Numbered from the stretch's first letter, positions 34,987 through 43,813 are shown. The stretch is 64,000 nucleotides of DNA from Pseudoalteromonas amylolytica (GCF_001854605.1 NZ_MKJU01000027.1:255468-319467); one strand, 5' to 3'. The notes: generated by a model from the letters alone, not told the origin. Numbers and translations are program-made.

Positions 34987-35286
34987 CTATTTAAACTGCT
35001 CAGTCGGTACTAAGCGAGCCTCGCAAACTTCAATACGGTCCCATACTTTTTCACTCACATAGGGGTCTTTGGCCAGCCACTCATCAAGCGCGGCTCGGGT
35101 TGGAAACTGTAAATGAACGGATGAACCTATCATTTTTCCCTGATCATCTAACATGGCACCACCACTTAAAAAAATCCCCTGTTTGATCATGCGTTTGATG
35201 CCTTCAAGGTGGGCTTCTCTACAGGCTAAACGGCGGTTAAGTGCGTCGCTATCGGTGTGGTCATAGGCTGTGACGATGAATTGCAT
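34987..35286 (-). CDS. YciI family protein
   Basis: A 99-residue YCII-related protein: MQFIVTAYDHTDSDALNRRL, REAHLEGIKRMIKQG, FLSGGAMLDDQGKMIGSSV and WLAKDPYVSEKVWDRIEVC follow the family closely, including the conserved His of the HLEG helix and the Asp-Pro-Y/F motif. The fold is a ferredoxin-like dimer proposed to be a small-molecule enzyme or binding protein, with no settled function. AAGGAAG lies upstream of the ATG. It is on the same strand as the esterase (81-base gap). Confidence 0.9.
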   Translation of the reverse strand: MQFIVTAYDHTDSDALNRRLACREAHLEGIKRMIKQGIFLSGGAMLDDQGKMIGSSVHLQFPTRAALDEWLAKDPYVSEKVWDRIEVCEARLVPTEQFK

Positions 35287-35471
35287 TGTGCTTCCTTATA
35301 TAAATGCGAGATCAAAGTAAATGAGTTTAGAAACAATTGATTTAACGTGTGTTTTCTAAAACAGGGAATAATGTATATCAAATGAAGAATGATTAAAAGT
35401 TGAGATGCTATTTAGGTGTGAGGGCTGTGTTAAGGTCGGTGTAAAAAGGACCATAATCGCTAGGGAGAGAA

Positions 35472-35500
35472 ATGAAGCCCCACAGATGTGTGGGCTTCAT
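35472..35500 (-). terminator. Intrinsic terminator of the decarboxylase gene
   Basis: ATGAAG..CCCACA pairs with TGTGGGCTTCAT (one bulged C) across a short loop at 35485-35488. On the minus strand it is followed by TTTCTCTCC. It lies 20 bases beyond the decarboxylase stop. Confidence 0.65.
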
Positions 35501-35520
35501 AAAGCAAAAGCTATGAGAGG

Positions 35521-37323
35521 TTAGAATTTGCCAGCAGGTGGCCAATTTGGGTTTTCAATTTCATCTTCACCCACCGCACTGCCAGCCTCTTGGGCAATAG
35601 AAAGTGGCACGTTTTCTTTTGGGATCACCACTTCTACCAAGAAGTTACTCTCTGGGTTGCAGCGAATTTCTTCCATTACCGCCATTAACTCACCCATATG
35701 GCTCACTTTTCTACCGACTCCACCAAAAGCATCGGTCAGTTTAGAAATGTTCCAGCTAGGCAACTCGTTGTAAGCATAAACATCGTCTAGTAGCTTGTCG
35801 TCATAATCAACTGGCGGCGTTCTAAATGGGTTGGGGTTTACCAAATACTGTTCAATACCGTAAATACCATTGGCGATAACAAACACCACGGTGTTTTGCC
35901 CGTAGGTATGTTGGTCTGCCACGGCTTGGCAGGTCTCGTGAAAAGCACCGTCACCCACTACAACGATTGAACGTTTATCGGGAAACGCACATTTTACGCC
36001 TGTACCTGCAGGTACGGAGTAACCGATAGACAACCAAGCGGCTTGTGCTACAAAGCCATTTCGGCTTGGGATCTTAACCCCTTGTGCACCAATCAGGGGA
36101 AATCCCGCATCGACTATCATCACATCATCTTCGCTGATCCACTGGCTCATAGCGTGAAAGAAATTGTCATAGCCCAGCGTACTATCACTGTTTGGCGCTA
36201 GGCTTGCGGTTTTCATTAATTGTTTGGTTAATCGAAGCCCAGCTAGTTTAGCGGGTTCGGCTTTGGCAAGCTCTGTGAACTTGTCAATCAGCGCATCAAG
36301 GTACTGATCCAGTTGAACAGATGGATAGAAGTTGGCACCAACAAACACGCCACCATGTGCTGCAAGTACAGTTTTATCACTGCGAATGTCTTCATTACCG
36401 GTGTCTTTGCCGGTTGTCCACGCGCCGATACCGATTAACGCGCCGTCTTCACCGACCAAATCGGTAATCTCTTCATTTTTAAGTGTTACACAGCCTTCAA
36501 ACCATGGGTGAGTCTCTTCAATAACGGATTTACTCAAAGCGGTGGTAACAAAATGGATATGCTGATTTGGCAAGGTATGCGAGCGGTTAAGGATATCTAG
36601 CAGGGTCAAAAACTTATCCTGCAAGCCATAACGCTGTAGCTCAATACCCGCCCAAAAGATACTGTTTGGCTTACTTAACATTAGCTCAACGGTGGCTTGC
36701 GCGGCATTGCTTGCCTCGCTCACCGTAATGGTTGCCTCTGCCCCAGAGCTAAGTTTGCCGGTAGGTTTAGCGCAAGGGGTACGCCAAACATCTTCGGCTA
36801 CCTCAAAGTAGATTGGCCGCTTTTGCGTCAGCATAGCGGTGATGGCTGAATCAATTTGGTATGGTGCTTGTTGCGCATTGGTGATGCGCTCAGCTGCTAC
36901 CGTGATGGGCTTGAACATGTGAATGTCCACAAAGTCATAGCCGGTAGTGTGAGAGTACAGCAGCCCTGCTTGTTTAGATATTTGATCTTCTTTATTGGTA
37001 GGCGCACCGTTGATCAAAATAACAGGAACCTGCTCTACAAATGAGCCCGCGATGGTGTTGAGCAAACTAAATGCGCCCACGCTATAGGTAACGTACAGCG
37101 CACTGACCCCTTTCAACCTAGCATACGCATCGGCCGCAAAACCCGCACAAATCTCATTGGCGTTACCTGATATGTTAATGGGGGAGTTATCATCTGCCAG
37201 TATGGTATCAAGTAGGGCGGCGGTGTAATTGCCTGCAACGCCAAACATTTGCTCGACACCAATTTCTTCCAGACGTGCTTTTAGATAGTCAGCAACACAG
37301 TAGTCGTTGATTACATTGTTCAT
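35521..37323 (-). CDS. ThDP-dependent 2-keto-acid decarboxylase (pyruvate/indolepyruvate decarboxylase-like)
   Basis: A 600-residue thiamine-diphosphate enzyme. The N-terminal Pyr domain has FGVAGNYTAALLDTI and the catalytic Glu in SGNANEICAGFAADAYAR (E57). The C-terminal PP domain has the cofactor motif GDGAFHETCQAVADQH with the downstream NGIYGIEQYLVN. It lacks acetolactate-synthase FAD features, so non-oxidative decarboxylation of a 2-keto acid to an aldehyde is most likely. The gene directly upstream encodes an L-amino-acid oxidase that would produce such keto acids. The gap between them is 59 bases and holds a stable hairpin. Substrate preference (aromatic, branched or pyruvate) cannot be read from the sequence. 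Confidence 0.82.
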   Translation of the reverse strand: MNNVINDYCVADYLKARLEEIGVEQMFGVAGNYTAALLDTILADDNSPINISGNANEICAGFAADAYARLKGVSALYVTYSVGAFSLLNTIAGSFVEQVPVILINGAPTNKEDQISKQAGLLYSHTTGYDFVDIHMFKPITVAAERITNAQQAPYQIDSAITAMLTQKRPIYFEVAEDVWRTPCAKPTGKLSSGAEATITVSEASNAAQATVELMLSKPNSIFWAGIELQRYGLQDKFLTLLDILNRSHTLPNQHIHFVTTALSKSVIEETHPWFEGCVTLKNEEITDLVGEDGALIGIGAWTTGKDTGNEDIRSDKTVLAAHGGVFVGANFYPSVQLDQYLDALIDKFTELAKAEPAKLAGLRLTKQLMKTASLAPNSDSTLGYDNFFHAMSQWISEDDVMIVDAGFPLIGAQGVKIPSRNGFVAQAAWLSIGYSVPAGTGVKCAFPDKRSIVVVGDGAFHETCQAVADQHTYGQNTVVFVIANGIYGIEQYLVNPNPFRTPPVDYDDKLLDDVYAYNELPSWNISKLTDAFGGVGRKVSHMGELMAVMEEIRCNPESNFLVEVVIPKENVPLSIAQEAGSAVGEDEIENPNWPPAGKF

Positions 37324-37349
37324 AATATTTCTCTGTGATTGTGTGTTGA

Positions 37350-37374
37350 GTAGGAGGTGTGTGCCACCTCCTAC
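37350..37374 (-). other. Stable hairpin between oxidase and decarboxylase genes
   Basis: GTAGGAGGTG (37350-37359), loop TGTGC, CACCTCCTAC (37365-37374): a perfect 10-bp stem. It lies between the oxidase stop (37383) and decarboxylase start (37323). No U-run follows on the minus strand, so it may tune relative expression or stabilise the upstream mRNA rather than end transcription. Confidence 0.6.
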
Positions 37375-37382
37375 GAGCGCTC

Positions 37383-39350
37383 TTAAATCTTGTCGAAGTA
37401 AGTCAGGTTTACACCCAATACGCTGCGTTTATCGCAGGTATGATCAATCGGTGCATCACTGAGACTCAGTTGTGGGTCAATATACTCATGGATAAGTTTC
37501 GAGGCGTTTTCTTCGTATACAGCGGTAATTGCTATTGAAGGAGGAACGCCAGTTTGTTGCTCATACACTTCGCTAAGTGGTGCAAGGCCAAAACCTTTTT
37601 GTAGTACAAGGTCGGTTGAACGTAGTGCGCCTTCAACCCAGCCCTGATAGTCAGAGAATGCTTCACCACAGGTAAATAGGTTAGGTAGTGGCTCGGTCAG
37701 TTCTTCCATGACAGCTCTGTCGTCGGCACCCACTGCCCATTGGTGAACACCGTAGCCAAATTGTTGGCTCTGCGGTAAATCGAAATCCACACTACCTTCC
37801 CAAATGCGAGCGCTGGTAAGCACGGGCTCTGGCACATAGTGTGTGTCGAAGATTTTCTTGAAAAACGCGGTGGCTTGTTCAACCACAGCCACAGATGCAG
37901 GGTAAATGTCTGACGGTACACTTTGCACGTAGCGATCTTGATTTGGATTGTGGAACAGCTCGCCCTTGTCTTGCAACGCGCTCCAAAAGTTTATATTTAA
38001 ATAATCGCAATAGATGGTCAATGCCGCTGGACGCTCGTACTTTTCAGCGTTGATTTCATCCAGTTTAGCTTGGGTTTCTTTACTTGGATTGGTGCGACGT
38101 TCTTCGTACATCAATGCGGCTGCAAGGGTGTCGTTGACCGCATAAAATGGATAGACAGAGCCTGTTGGTAAATCCGCAAAGTTAGGGCCAAATTCAACCG
38201 AAGGACGACCCGTAATACCCGTTGCCCACCAAGCACTATCGTAATACAGATTGATTTTTAGCAAAGGCTGATTGGTAGCGGTTTGCAAGGTGTTCCAGAT
38301 TTTCTGTGACTCTGGCTTTGGCAAGCGGTGAAATGCGTTCGAGCCAATAAATAAGCGCTCTAAAGCGAGCCTTGGTAGGCCTAAAATGACTTTTTCAGCT
38401 CGGATGTGGCCGCGGTGCTCTTGGTCATGCTCATCAATGTGGGTGTAGCGTAGAATATACTCTTTACATTCTTCATCGTAATCGATTGCTTCGATTTCGG
38501 TTTGTAGGTGAATGCGCTCGGTGCCGACTTTATCTACCAACGCATTCGGCAAAGTGCTAAAACCATCTTTGAAAGTACGGAATTTCGCATCCGCTGGAAA
38601 GTCTTCCAAGAGTTGATAAGCAACCCCCGCGTTCATTTTTGATAAGAATGTACCGTTGAATCCCAGTGCGCGATACAACATGGTGATACACTCTTGAGAA
38701 TAACCCATGTCTGAATATAGATCCCAAAGCGTCCATTCATTTAAAGGTTTACCATTCCATTGACAGTCTAAGCGGAATTTCTGCCAAAATTCTGGCCCTT
38801 TCACTTTTGGGCGCTCGCTAAAGTGTGGGTTGACTTGTAGGATACGGTTGAACACGACATTCACAATCTCGGTTGGGTTCATACCGCGCTCGGCTGGGTC
38901 TAGATTGTAAAGAGCTGACCAAATCGCATATTCATCGTCTGCCGCTTCGCTGACTGAAAACCCTGCACCACGGAAATACAGGCGGTTATTGCCGCCGCTG
39001 TTCATTGGGAATGGCACAATCTGGTCTTGCAAATCTAGCTTTAAGAACAGCGCCATTAAATCGTCCATGCCATCGAATAGAAAGCGCATTCCGCCTTGTT
39101 CTTCTTTTACCGTGATAGTGCTTGGTTGATTTGGGCCTGACTTTTGGTTTTTGAAGTTGATAAGGTCTGAATCTAGGCGGCCACCTGTGCGATCTGAGCG
39201 CTCAAATATAGCAAAATCATTGATGTTACTTTCATTTTCTAATCGCCAAGCGCTGTAAAGGCCTGACATACCAGCACCAACTATGGCGACTTTTACGTTT
39301 TTAGGTATCGATTTGTTCTTAATCTCACTGCCAAACTTGTAATGGGTCAT
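37383..39350 (-). CDS. Flavin L-amino-acid oxidase / monoamine oxidase family
   Basis: An FAD enzyme of 655 residues that would oxidatively deaminate an L-amino acid to 2-keto acid, ammonia and hydrogen peroxide. The start is the ATG at 39350 with AAGGAAC upstream; the longer frame adds ten unlikely residues. FAD-binding motifs are VAIVGAGMSGLYSAWRLE near residue 25 and ERSDRTGGRL shortly after, and the C-terminal FAD motif is GEAFSDYQGWVEGALRS. No signal peptide is seen. Antimicrobial L-amino-acid oxidases are known from Pseudoalteromonas, acting through the peroxide they make. Pairing with a decarboxylase suggests instead, or in addition, a catabolic route to aldehydes or indole/phenyl acetates. 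Confidence 0.82.
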   Translation of the reverse strand: MTHYKFGSEIKNKSIPKNVKVAIVGAGMSGLYSAWRLENESNINDFAIFERSDRTGGRLDSDLINFKNQKSGPNQPSTITVKEEQGGMRFLFDGMDDLMALFLKLDLQDQIVPFPMNSGGNNRLYFRGAGFSVSEAADDEYAIWSALYNLDPAERGMNPTEIVNVVFNRILQVNPHFSERPKVKGPEFWQKFRLDCQWNGKPLNEWTLWDLYSDMGYSQECITMLYRALGFNGTFLSKMNAGVAYQLLEDFPADAKFRTFKDGFSTLPNALVDKVGTERIHLQTEIEAIDYDEECKEYILRYTHIDEHDQEHRGHIRAEKVILGLPRLALERLFIGSNAFHRLPKPESQKIWNTLQTATNQPLLKINLYYDSAWWATGITGRPSVEFGPNFADLPTGSVYPFYAVNDTLAAALMYEERRTNPSKETQAKLDEINAEKYERPAALTIYCDYLNINFWSALQDKGELFHNPNQDRYVQSVPSDIYPASVAVVEQATAFFKKIFDTHYVPEPVLTSARIWEGSVDFDLPQSQQFGYGVHQWAVGADDRAVMEELTEPLPNLFTCGEAFSDYQGWVEGALRSTDLVLQKGFGLAPLSEVYEQQTGVPPSIAITAVYEENASKLIHEYIDPQLSLSDAPIDHTCDKRSVLGVNLTYFDKI

Positions 39351-39738
39351 GATAGTTCCTTGATAATGTTTGTGCGTCACAAATCAAGCAGGTAAGCGAC
39401 AAAGCATTGGTAACAACAGATGCCTTCCTTGCATGATTAGCGATATAAATCGTTTTGCTTGTTAATGGATTTAAACTGAGCATGTATAGCACGCATGGTC
39501 CTTCACGCGACAACGTCAGTACATCAATCCTTGTAGACCTAAATAAATGTAGCAGGTATGTAAATAAATGTATGTTACAGCCGATTACAAATCGATTTTT
39601 TCTAATGAAAATACGCTTGTGTATTGATAAAAAAGAGGTTTTTTAGCAAGGGATTTTATGAGTGCTTAAGTGACAGCGGTAGCAATAGAGCCACTTTGTT
39701 ACTCCCATTGACAGGGGAGGTGAATCGACCAGTCTTTA
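39351..39738. promoter_or_regulatory. Region upstream of the oxidase and downstream of the IS remnant
   Basis: About 390 bases with no supported gene. The part next to 39350 should hold the oxidase promoter. The part at 39700-39740 (CATTGACAGGGGAGGTGA and following) lies just past the transposase remnant and may include the old element end, though no matching inverted end was found on the other side. A 63-codon frame at 39455-39646 has no family resemblance. Confidence 0.3.
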
Positions 39739-40613
39739 CTAGACAGATCTTTGCTTGAATTCTTCTAACTTTTCATAAGCCAGAGGAGGCATATTATTCG
39801 CCTCACCATGCTTGCGTCTAGAGTTATAAAACATTTCGATATAATCGAATATGTCAGATCTTGCTTGTTCACGTGTTACGTATATTTTTCTCTTCACCCG
39901 CTCTCGTTTCAGTAGCTGGAAGAAGCTCTCTGCAACCGCATTATCGTGACAGTTTCCTCGACGGCTCATACTAGCCTTTAAATTGTGCTCTGTTAAGAAG
40001 TCACTCCACTCATAACCCGTAAATTGACTGAGTGTATGAGCACCTGCTTTTTTGGCTTTCGTCGCCATACGGCAGCTAGAAGTGCTTGAGTAACGAGTTC
40101 TGATTCCATGCGAGAACTCATCGACCAACCAACAACGGCGCGAGAGTAAAGGTCTAAGACGACCGCAAGGTAGAGCCAGCCTTCGTGGGTTCGAATGTAG
40201 GTAATGTCTGTTACCCAGTACCTGTTGGGTGTAGTAACAGTAAACTGCCTATCTAGCACGTTATCTGCAACAACTGCTGGTTTGCCGCTGTAATGTCCTT
40301 TGTGTTTTCTATAACCGACTTGTGCCTTCATACCTTCTAGTTTCATCAGCTTGGCTACACGATGCTTGCTGCAAGCCTCGCCTAAATCTTTAAGGTCACT
40401 GGTTACTTTTCTATACCCGTAGACATAGCCACTTTCTAGCCAAGAATGTTTAATTAACCCCGTCAGGCGCTCGTCTTCCATCTGCCGTTTTGATTTCGGT
40501 TTTTCCATCCATGCATAGAAGCCGCATCGTTGTATCGACAACACTTCACACATCAATTTTGTTGGATAATTCTTGAGCCTAGCTTTTATGAACGCGTATT
40601 TTTCTTTGACTCG
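39739..40613 (-). pseudogene. IS3-family transposase OrfB, frameshifted remnant
   Basis: Two overlapping frames together make one IS3-type OrfB. The first (reading from about 40613 through KEKYAFIKARLKNYPTKLMCEVL) gives RCGFYAWMEKPKSKRQ, SGYVYGYRKVT and WVTDITYI with the first catalytic Asp, and runs to VLIHS. The second resumes at QFTGYEWSDFLTEHNL and carries the last catalytic Glu in DNAVAESFFQLLKRE. The junction near 40028-40032 lacks exactly ten bases relative to the expected HSDQGSQFT, so the second catalytic Asp is lost and the frame is broken. No intact OrfA was found upstream and no matched terminal repeats. The element is dead. Confidence 0.85.
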
Positions 40614-40683
40614 CCCGCGAAAAATCCGTGTATTTTGCGTGTAATGTGCCCACTCCAGTTTGAGAACTTAACAATTTGCAATG

Positions 40684-40723
40684 TGGACACCCACTCCAAT
40701 TTGCACGTTAAGGTGGGTGTCCA
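40684..40723. repeat. Perfect 11-bp inverted repeat beside the IS remnant
   Basis: TGGACACCCAC (40684-40694) and GTGGGTGTCCA (40713-40723) are exact complements around an 18-base loop. A related copy, CTGGAGTGGGCACATT on the minus strand, lies about 40 bases away next to the transposase remnant. It may be the end of a mobile element, a small non-autonomous element or a transcription stem. Confidence 0.5.
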
Positions 40724-40765
40724 TGTATTACTCACACAATGTATTTCTCATGTGAGAGCTAGATG

Positions 40766-41335
40766 TTATCTGCATCCGTTAACAGCAAAGTTTTTTACTT
40801 CAAAATACGCATCAAAGCTGGTTGTTTCGCTACTGTAAAAGTCGAACTCAATTTTTTGCTTTAATCTTGGAGCGTGGATTGTAACCGTGTTTAATATATA
40901 AGGAATTTGCCTTACAAACTCACCATTTGCGTCAAACTCGATAGATGCTTTATTAACACCAGAGCCACCCAATGCGCCCTCTTCAATATTCACCAACTCG
41001 CCATCTAAGCTAAAATATGCATCCCACTTTAAACTGTCAACTCGAAGCAGGTAGATTTGCAATAACTGCTGAGTGCCACCACGCGTACAAACATAAGCAG
41101 CAGTGCTTGCGTTATAGCTGAAGACATCATCTGGCGTAAAATTTTGCGTATCTAATATCGGCTCAAAACGACCTGATGGTAAATTTAATCCCAGCTTTAC
41201 CTTTGATGTTCCAAAAGAGAGGTTTACGGAAGTGCCTTTTTCTAACATTTTAACGTCAGATGCTTGCGCTGATGACGCGCTTTCGAAGGCGGCTGTGGCG
41301 ACAACCATAAATAATGGTAAGAGTAATTTTTTCAT
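40766..41335 (-). CDS. Secreted protein of unknown function (189 aa)
   Basis: The N-terminus is a clear signal peptide (KKLLLPLFMVVATAAFESA, cleavage near SSAQAS). The mature part is beta-rich with NLSFGTSKVKLGLNLPSGRF, WDAYFSLDGELVNIEEGAL and KASIEFDANGEFVRQIPY, the last recalling strand patterns of flagellar hook-type proteins, though this is too weak to name a family. Two cysteines (in AYVCTRGG and near the C-terminus NGCR) may form a disulfide in the periplasm or outside the cell. AAGGATG lies upstream of the ATG. It borders the transposase remnant. Confidence 0.7.
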   Translation of the reverse strand: MKKLLLPLFMVVATAAFESASSAQASDVKMLEKGTSVNLSFGTSKVKLGLNLPSGRFEPILDTQNFTPDDVFSYNASTAAYVCTRGGTQQLLQIYLLRVDSLKWDAYFSLDGELVNIEEGALGGSGVNKASIEFDANGEFVRQIPYILNTVTIHAPRLKQKIEFDFYSSETTSFDAYFEVKNFAVNGCR

Positions 41336-41615
41336 ATCTTCATCCTTAAGTTTAATTACGCAAAGAAATCACGGGCACAATACATGAAAGATTGAGCCAA
41401 AAATCAATTTGCGGACGCAATATAACAATTTGGAATAAGCTATACAAATCCGTAGGAATGAATAGCAGCACTTGTATTTGATTGACGGTATTGAAGTTTA
41501 ATTGGTGGATGTCGCGCTACCCTTTAACAAAAGGGACGCTGGTAGATACAAACGATACAAGGTAGACTACCGTACAAGACCAAGAGGTTCGCAAATCAAT
41601 ACAGAGTTATAGTCG

Positions 41616-41915
41616 GTGAAGCCAAAATTATTTGTTCTAAAAATGCCATTTGAAGATGGACCGGGGGAAATGTGGATTTGTTCGCATTGTGCGCTAATAG
41701 AAGGTGCGTTATCAGTTAATAGGCACTGGGAAGATGTAGTAGATATTCGCCGCATTGATTTTTCTAAACCCCGATTAGAAGTTGTTGAGTTATTGGGTGA
41801 AGATAATCAATGGTTACCCGTTCTTATATTAGAAAAAAGTAAAACGATTACCGATCCAATAGAAATAATCAATTACTTAGCAAAGGAATTTGGCGGCGCT
41901 AGGGTACACCCTTAG
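41616..41915 (+). CDS. DUF3088 family protein
   Basis: A 99-residue protein matching the DUF3088 pattern: KLFVLKMPFEDGPGEMWICS, HCALIEGALSVNRHWEDV, VDIRRIDFSKPRLEVVELLG and NQWLPVLILEK, ending GGARVHP. The family has a glutaredoxin/thioredoxin-like look with a CxxC-type CSHC motif here, but has no known function. It starts at GTG 41616 without a clear Shine-Dalgarno sequence. It is a single gene preceded by about 280 bases of noncoding sequence. Confidence 0.82.
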   Translation: MKPKLFVLKMPFEDGPGEMWICSHCALIEGALSVNRHWEDVVDIRRIDFSKPRLEVVELLGEDNQWLPVLILEKSKTITDPIEIINYLAKEFGGARVHP

Positions 41916-42045
41916 TTAGTCTAAGCCGAACGAGTCATCAAGCTGGGGTTAAGGCAGACGCACTATTCGCTTTGCTCAATCTTAGCCCGTACTTTTAACC
42001 CATTAATCGCAAGTCAGCTATTTTGCTAAGTTGAAGGAGCTACTT

Positions 42046-42534
42046 TTGGAAAAGGTTTTGATCAGCTCGTGTTTGGTCGGAAACAAAGTTCGATACAACG
42101 CGAGCTGTTTATCAATGTCAGAGCCAGATTGGAATTGGTTACAATCACATGTTGAACTTGTTGTTTTTTGTCCAGAAGTTTCGTCAGGTCTGCTTATTCC
42201 CAGAGCCCCCGCAGAAATAATTGCAGGTAAAGGAGAGGACGTCCTGCTCGGTACTGCAAAAGTGTTGGGAAATGATGGTGTAGATGTTACCGAACAATTT
42301 GTTGCTGGCGCCCAAAATGCATTGCAATTATGCCAAGCGCAACAAATTAAGTACGCAATTCTTGCTGAGGGTAGCCCCTCGTGTGGTAGCTCAAAAATCT
42401 ACGATGGTACATTTAGTGGCACAAAAATAGATGGTTTGGGCGTCACGGCCTCACAGCTAAAACGCGAAGGTATTAAAGTATTCAGCCAACATACCATAGC
42501 GGGCCTCCAATCAGAGCTAGCACAACACAGCTAA
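42046..42534 (+). CDS. DUF523 family protein
   Basis: A 162-residue DUF523 protein: VLISSCLVGNKVRYNASC, VVFCPEVSSGLLIPRAPAEI, the conserved EGSPSCGSSKIYDGTFSG and GLGVTASQLKREGI. The conserved Cys residues suggest metal or cluster binding; the function is not established (the domain also occurs fused to YbgA-like domains). The start is set at TTG 42046, which has AAGGAG 6 bases upstream. The longer frame from TTG 42031 runs through that ribosome binding site and is less likely. Confidence 0.85.
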   Translation: MEKVLISSCLVGNKVRYNASCLSMSEPDWNWLQSHVELVVFCPEVSSGLLIPRAPAEIIAGKGEDVLLGTAKVLGNDGVDVTEQFVAGAQNALQLCQAQQIKYAILAEGSPSCGSSKIYDGTFSGTKIDGLGVTASQLKREGIKVFSQHTIAGLQSELAQHS

Positions 42535-42568
42535 AGGGGTTGTATATTTACGACCCTTTAGTTTGACT
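42531..42568 (+). terminator. Intrinsic terminator of the DUF523 gene
   Basis: CTAAAGGG (42531-42538) and CCCTTTAG (42554-42561), perfect complements with a 15-base loop, followed by TTTGACTTT. The stem contains the stop codon of the gene. Confidence 0.6.
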
Positions 42569-43169
42569 TTGTGATACCTATAAACGTGACATTATCACCG
42601 CTCATTGTTGGCACTAATCAAAAATGAACATGGTATGTGGGCATAAGCGAAGCGCCATCCGACTTAAAAGCGGCTGAATTGTTTAACTCGCTCACTGGAA
42701 ACACCTTTTAAGGTGGGGTCCAGCTTAAATACGTTTCGCTTATTCGAAATATATTTTTGCTGCAAAAAACTAAAGGAAAGGTTTTCATTTTTTAGGGACT
42801 AGATTGGGATAAGCAAAGTGCTATTCGAACAGGGAATGACATGAACACCGATGATAGCGTACTGTCATGGGGTGTCAGGGGGCAGTGCTTTAAGCTCTTT
42901 GCAGTAGACCTGCTTTGGCACACCTAACTTAGTTCACTCACATGCTAAGTTTTAGGAGCCCACACGGCTCACGTAAGTTAATAAATACTGCGCCATTTCC
43001 ATGTTAACTAAATGTTTTTTCATGAACTCTATAATCCTTTTAGGCTGATTAATCCGTTCGCTTGAAACGAAAAAATACTCATAAAAAATTTATTAAATTT
43101 GCTTCAAGCATTTGATTTTGATAGCGTTGTTTTCGTGGGGTTAACATATGAAAATAAGGAAATATTGAA
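42569..43169. other. 600-base noncoding region
   Basis: No supported gene on either strand. A 28-codon frame at 42841 has no start signal and no family resemblance. A small imperfect hairpin around CACCTTTTAAGGTG lies near 42710. The last 150 bases are AT-rich and should hold the promoter for the secreted protein at 43170. Base composition is patchy, which could mark old mobile-element debris. Confidence 0.35.
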
Positions 43170-43607
43170 ATGAAATTATACTCACATTGGTTAAAGGCAA
43201 TTTGCGCAAGCTCTGTATTAGTCACATCTCTAACAAGTGCTGCACCTCAGCTTAGTCAGGCAACGCTGGAATATGATGCTCAAATGTATATTCAAGAAGA
43301 ATATAACGTGTTTGCAGATGCTTATGTATTTGACCCTGATTACCCAAATAGCGAATTACGTATTCAACTTGACCCTAATAAGTCGTACGAGCAAATAAGT
43401 TTTTATGACAAAACTGAAACGGCTTATGGTCAGTCGGTTGCGTACAACACCCTAGATAGTCGCTGGATCAAATTCAAAGGTAAGCTTTTGTATATGGCAG
43501 ACAACACACAAGGCGTCAATAGGTTCGATATGATCCCATTTCGAGTGATCAATCCAGCAGGTGAGGTTTCACCATGGGGCGTTGTAAGAATAAGTATTGG
43601 CAATTAA
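43170..43607 (+). CDS. Small secreted protein of unknown function (145 aa)
   Basis: The N-terminus KLYSHWLKAICASSVLVTSL followed by TSAAP is a signal peptide. The mature ~120 residues are acidic and Tyr/Asp-rich (EYDAQMYIQEEYNVFADAYV, FDPDYPNSELRIQLDPNKSY) and end in strands (FRVINPAGEVSPWGVVRISIG). It is probably a small beta-protein of the periplasm or exterior. AAGGAAA lies 9 bases before the ATG. No family was recognised and the neighbours give no functional clue. Confidence 0.7.
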   Translation: MKLYSHWLKAICASSVLVTSLTSAAPQLSQATLEYDAQMYIQEEYNVFADAYVFDPDYPNSELRIQLDPNKSYEQISFYDKTETAYGQSVAYNTLDSRWIKFKGKLLYMADNTQGVNRFDMIPFRVINPAGEVSPWGVVRISIGN

Positions 43608-43642
43608 TTAACCTGAGCTGCGCATAAGAAAATGAACTAAAA

Positions 43643-43700
43643 GCCCTTGTGGTGATCAGATCTTTCGACCAAGAAACATAAGATTACCAAGGACAAGGGC
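43643..43700. repeat. 8-bp inverted repeat with long loop
   Basis: GCCCTTGT (43643-43650) and ACAAGGGC (43693-43700) are exact complements 42 bases apart. The intervening sequence includes TGATCAGATC. It may be a remnant of a mobile element or a regulatory stem; the evidence is slight. Confidence 0.3.
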
Positions 43701-43770
43701 AGAAGGTAAACAACAAAGTACAAGGAAGAGGGCTGTAGAGTAGCGCTTTCTGTCATTGGAATATAAGATA

Positions 43771-43793
43771 GGGAAGCTAGGTTAAAGCTTCCC
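43771..43793 (-). terminator. Terminator of the polysaccharide operon
   Basis: GGGAAGCT (43771-43778), loop AGGTTAA, AGCTTCCC (43786-43793): a perfect 8-bp stem 20 bases beyond the epimerase stop, followed on the minus strand by TATCTTATATT. It marks the end of the six-gene operon. Confidence 0.6.
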
Positions 43794-43813
43794 TTGTAGA
43801 ATTATCTCTATTT

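Noticed and set aside
39455..39646. 63-codon plus-strand frame upstream of the oxidase
   Set aside because: Composition is unlike coding sequence, no ribosome site, and it lies in an AT-rich promoter region.
42841..42927. 28-codon frame in the noncoding region before 43170
   Set aside because: Too short, without a ribosome binding site, and resembling no known peptide.
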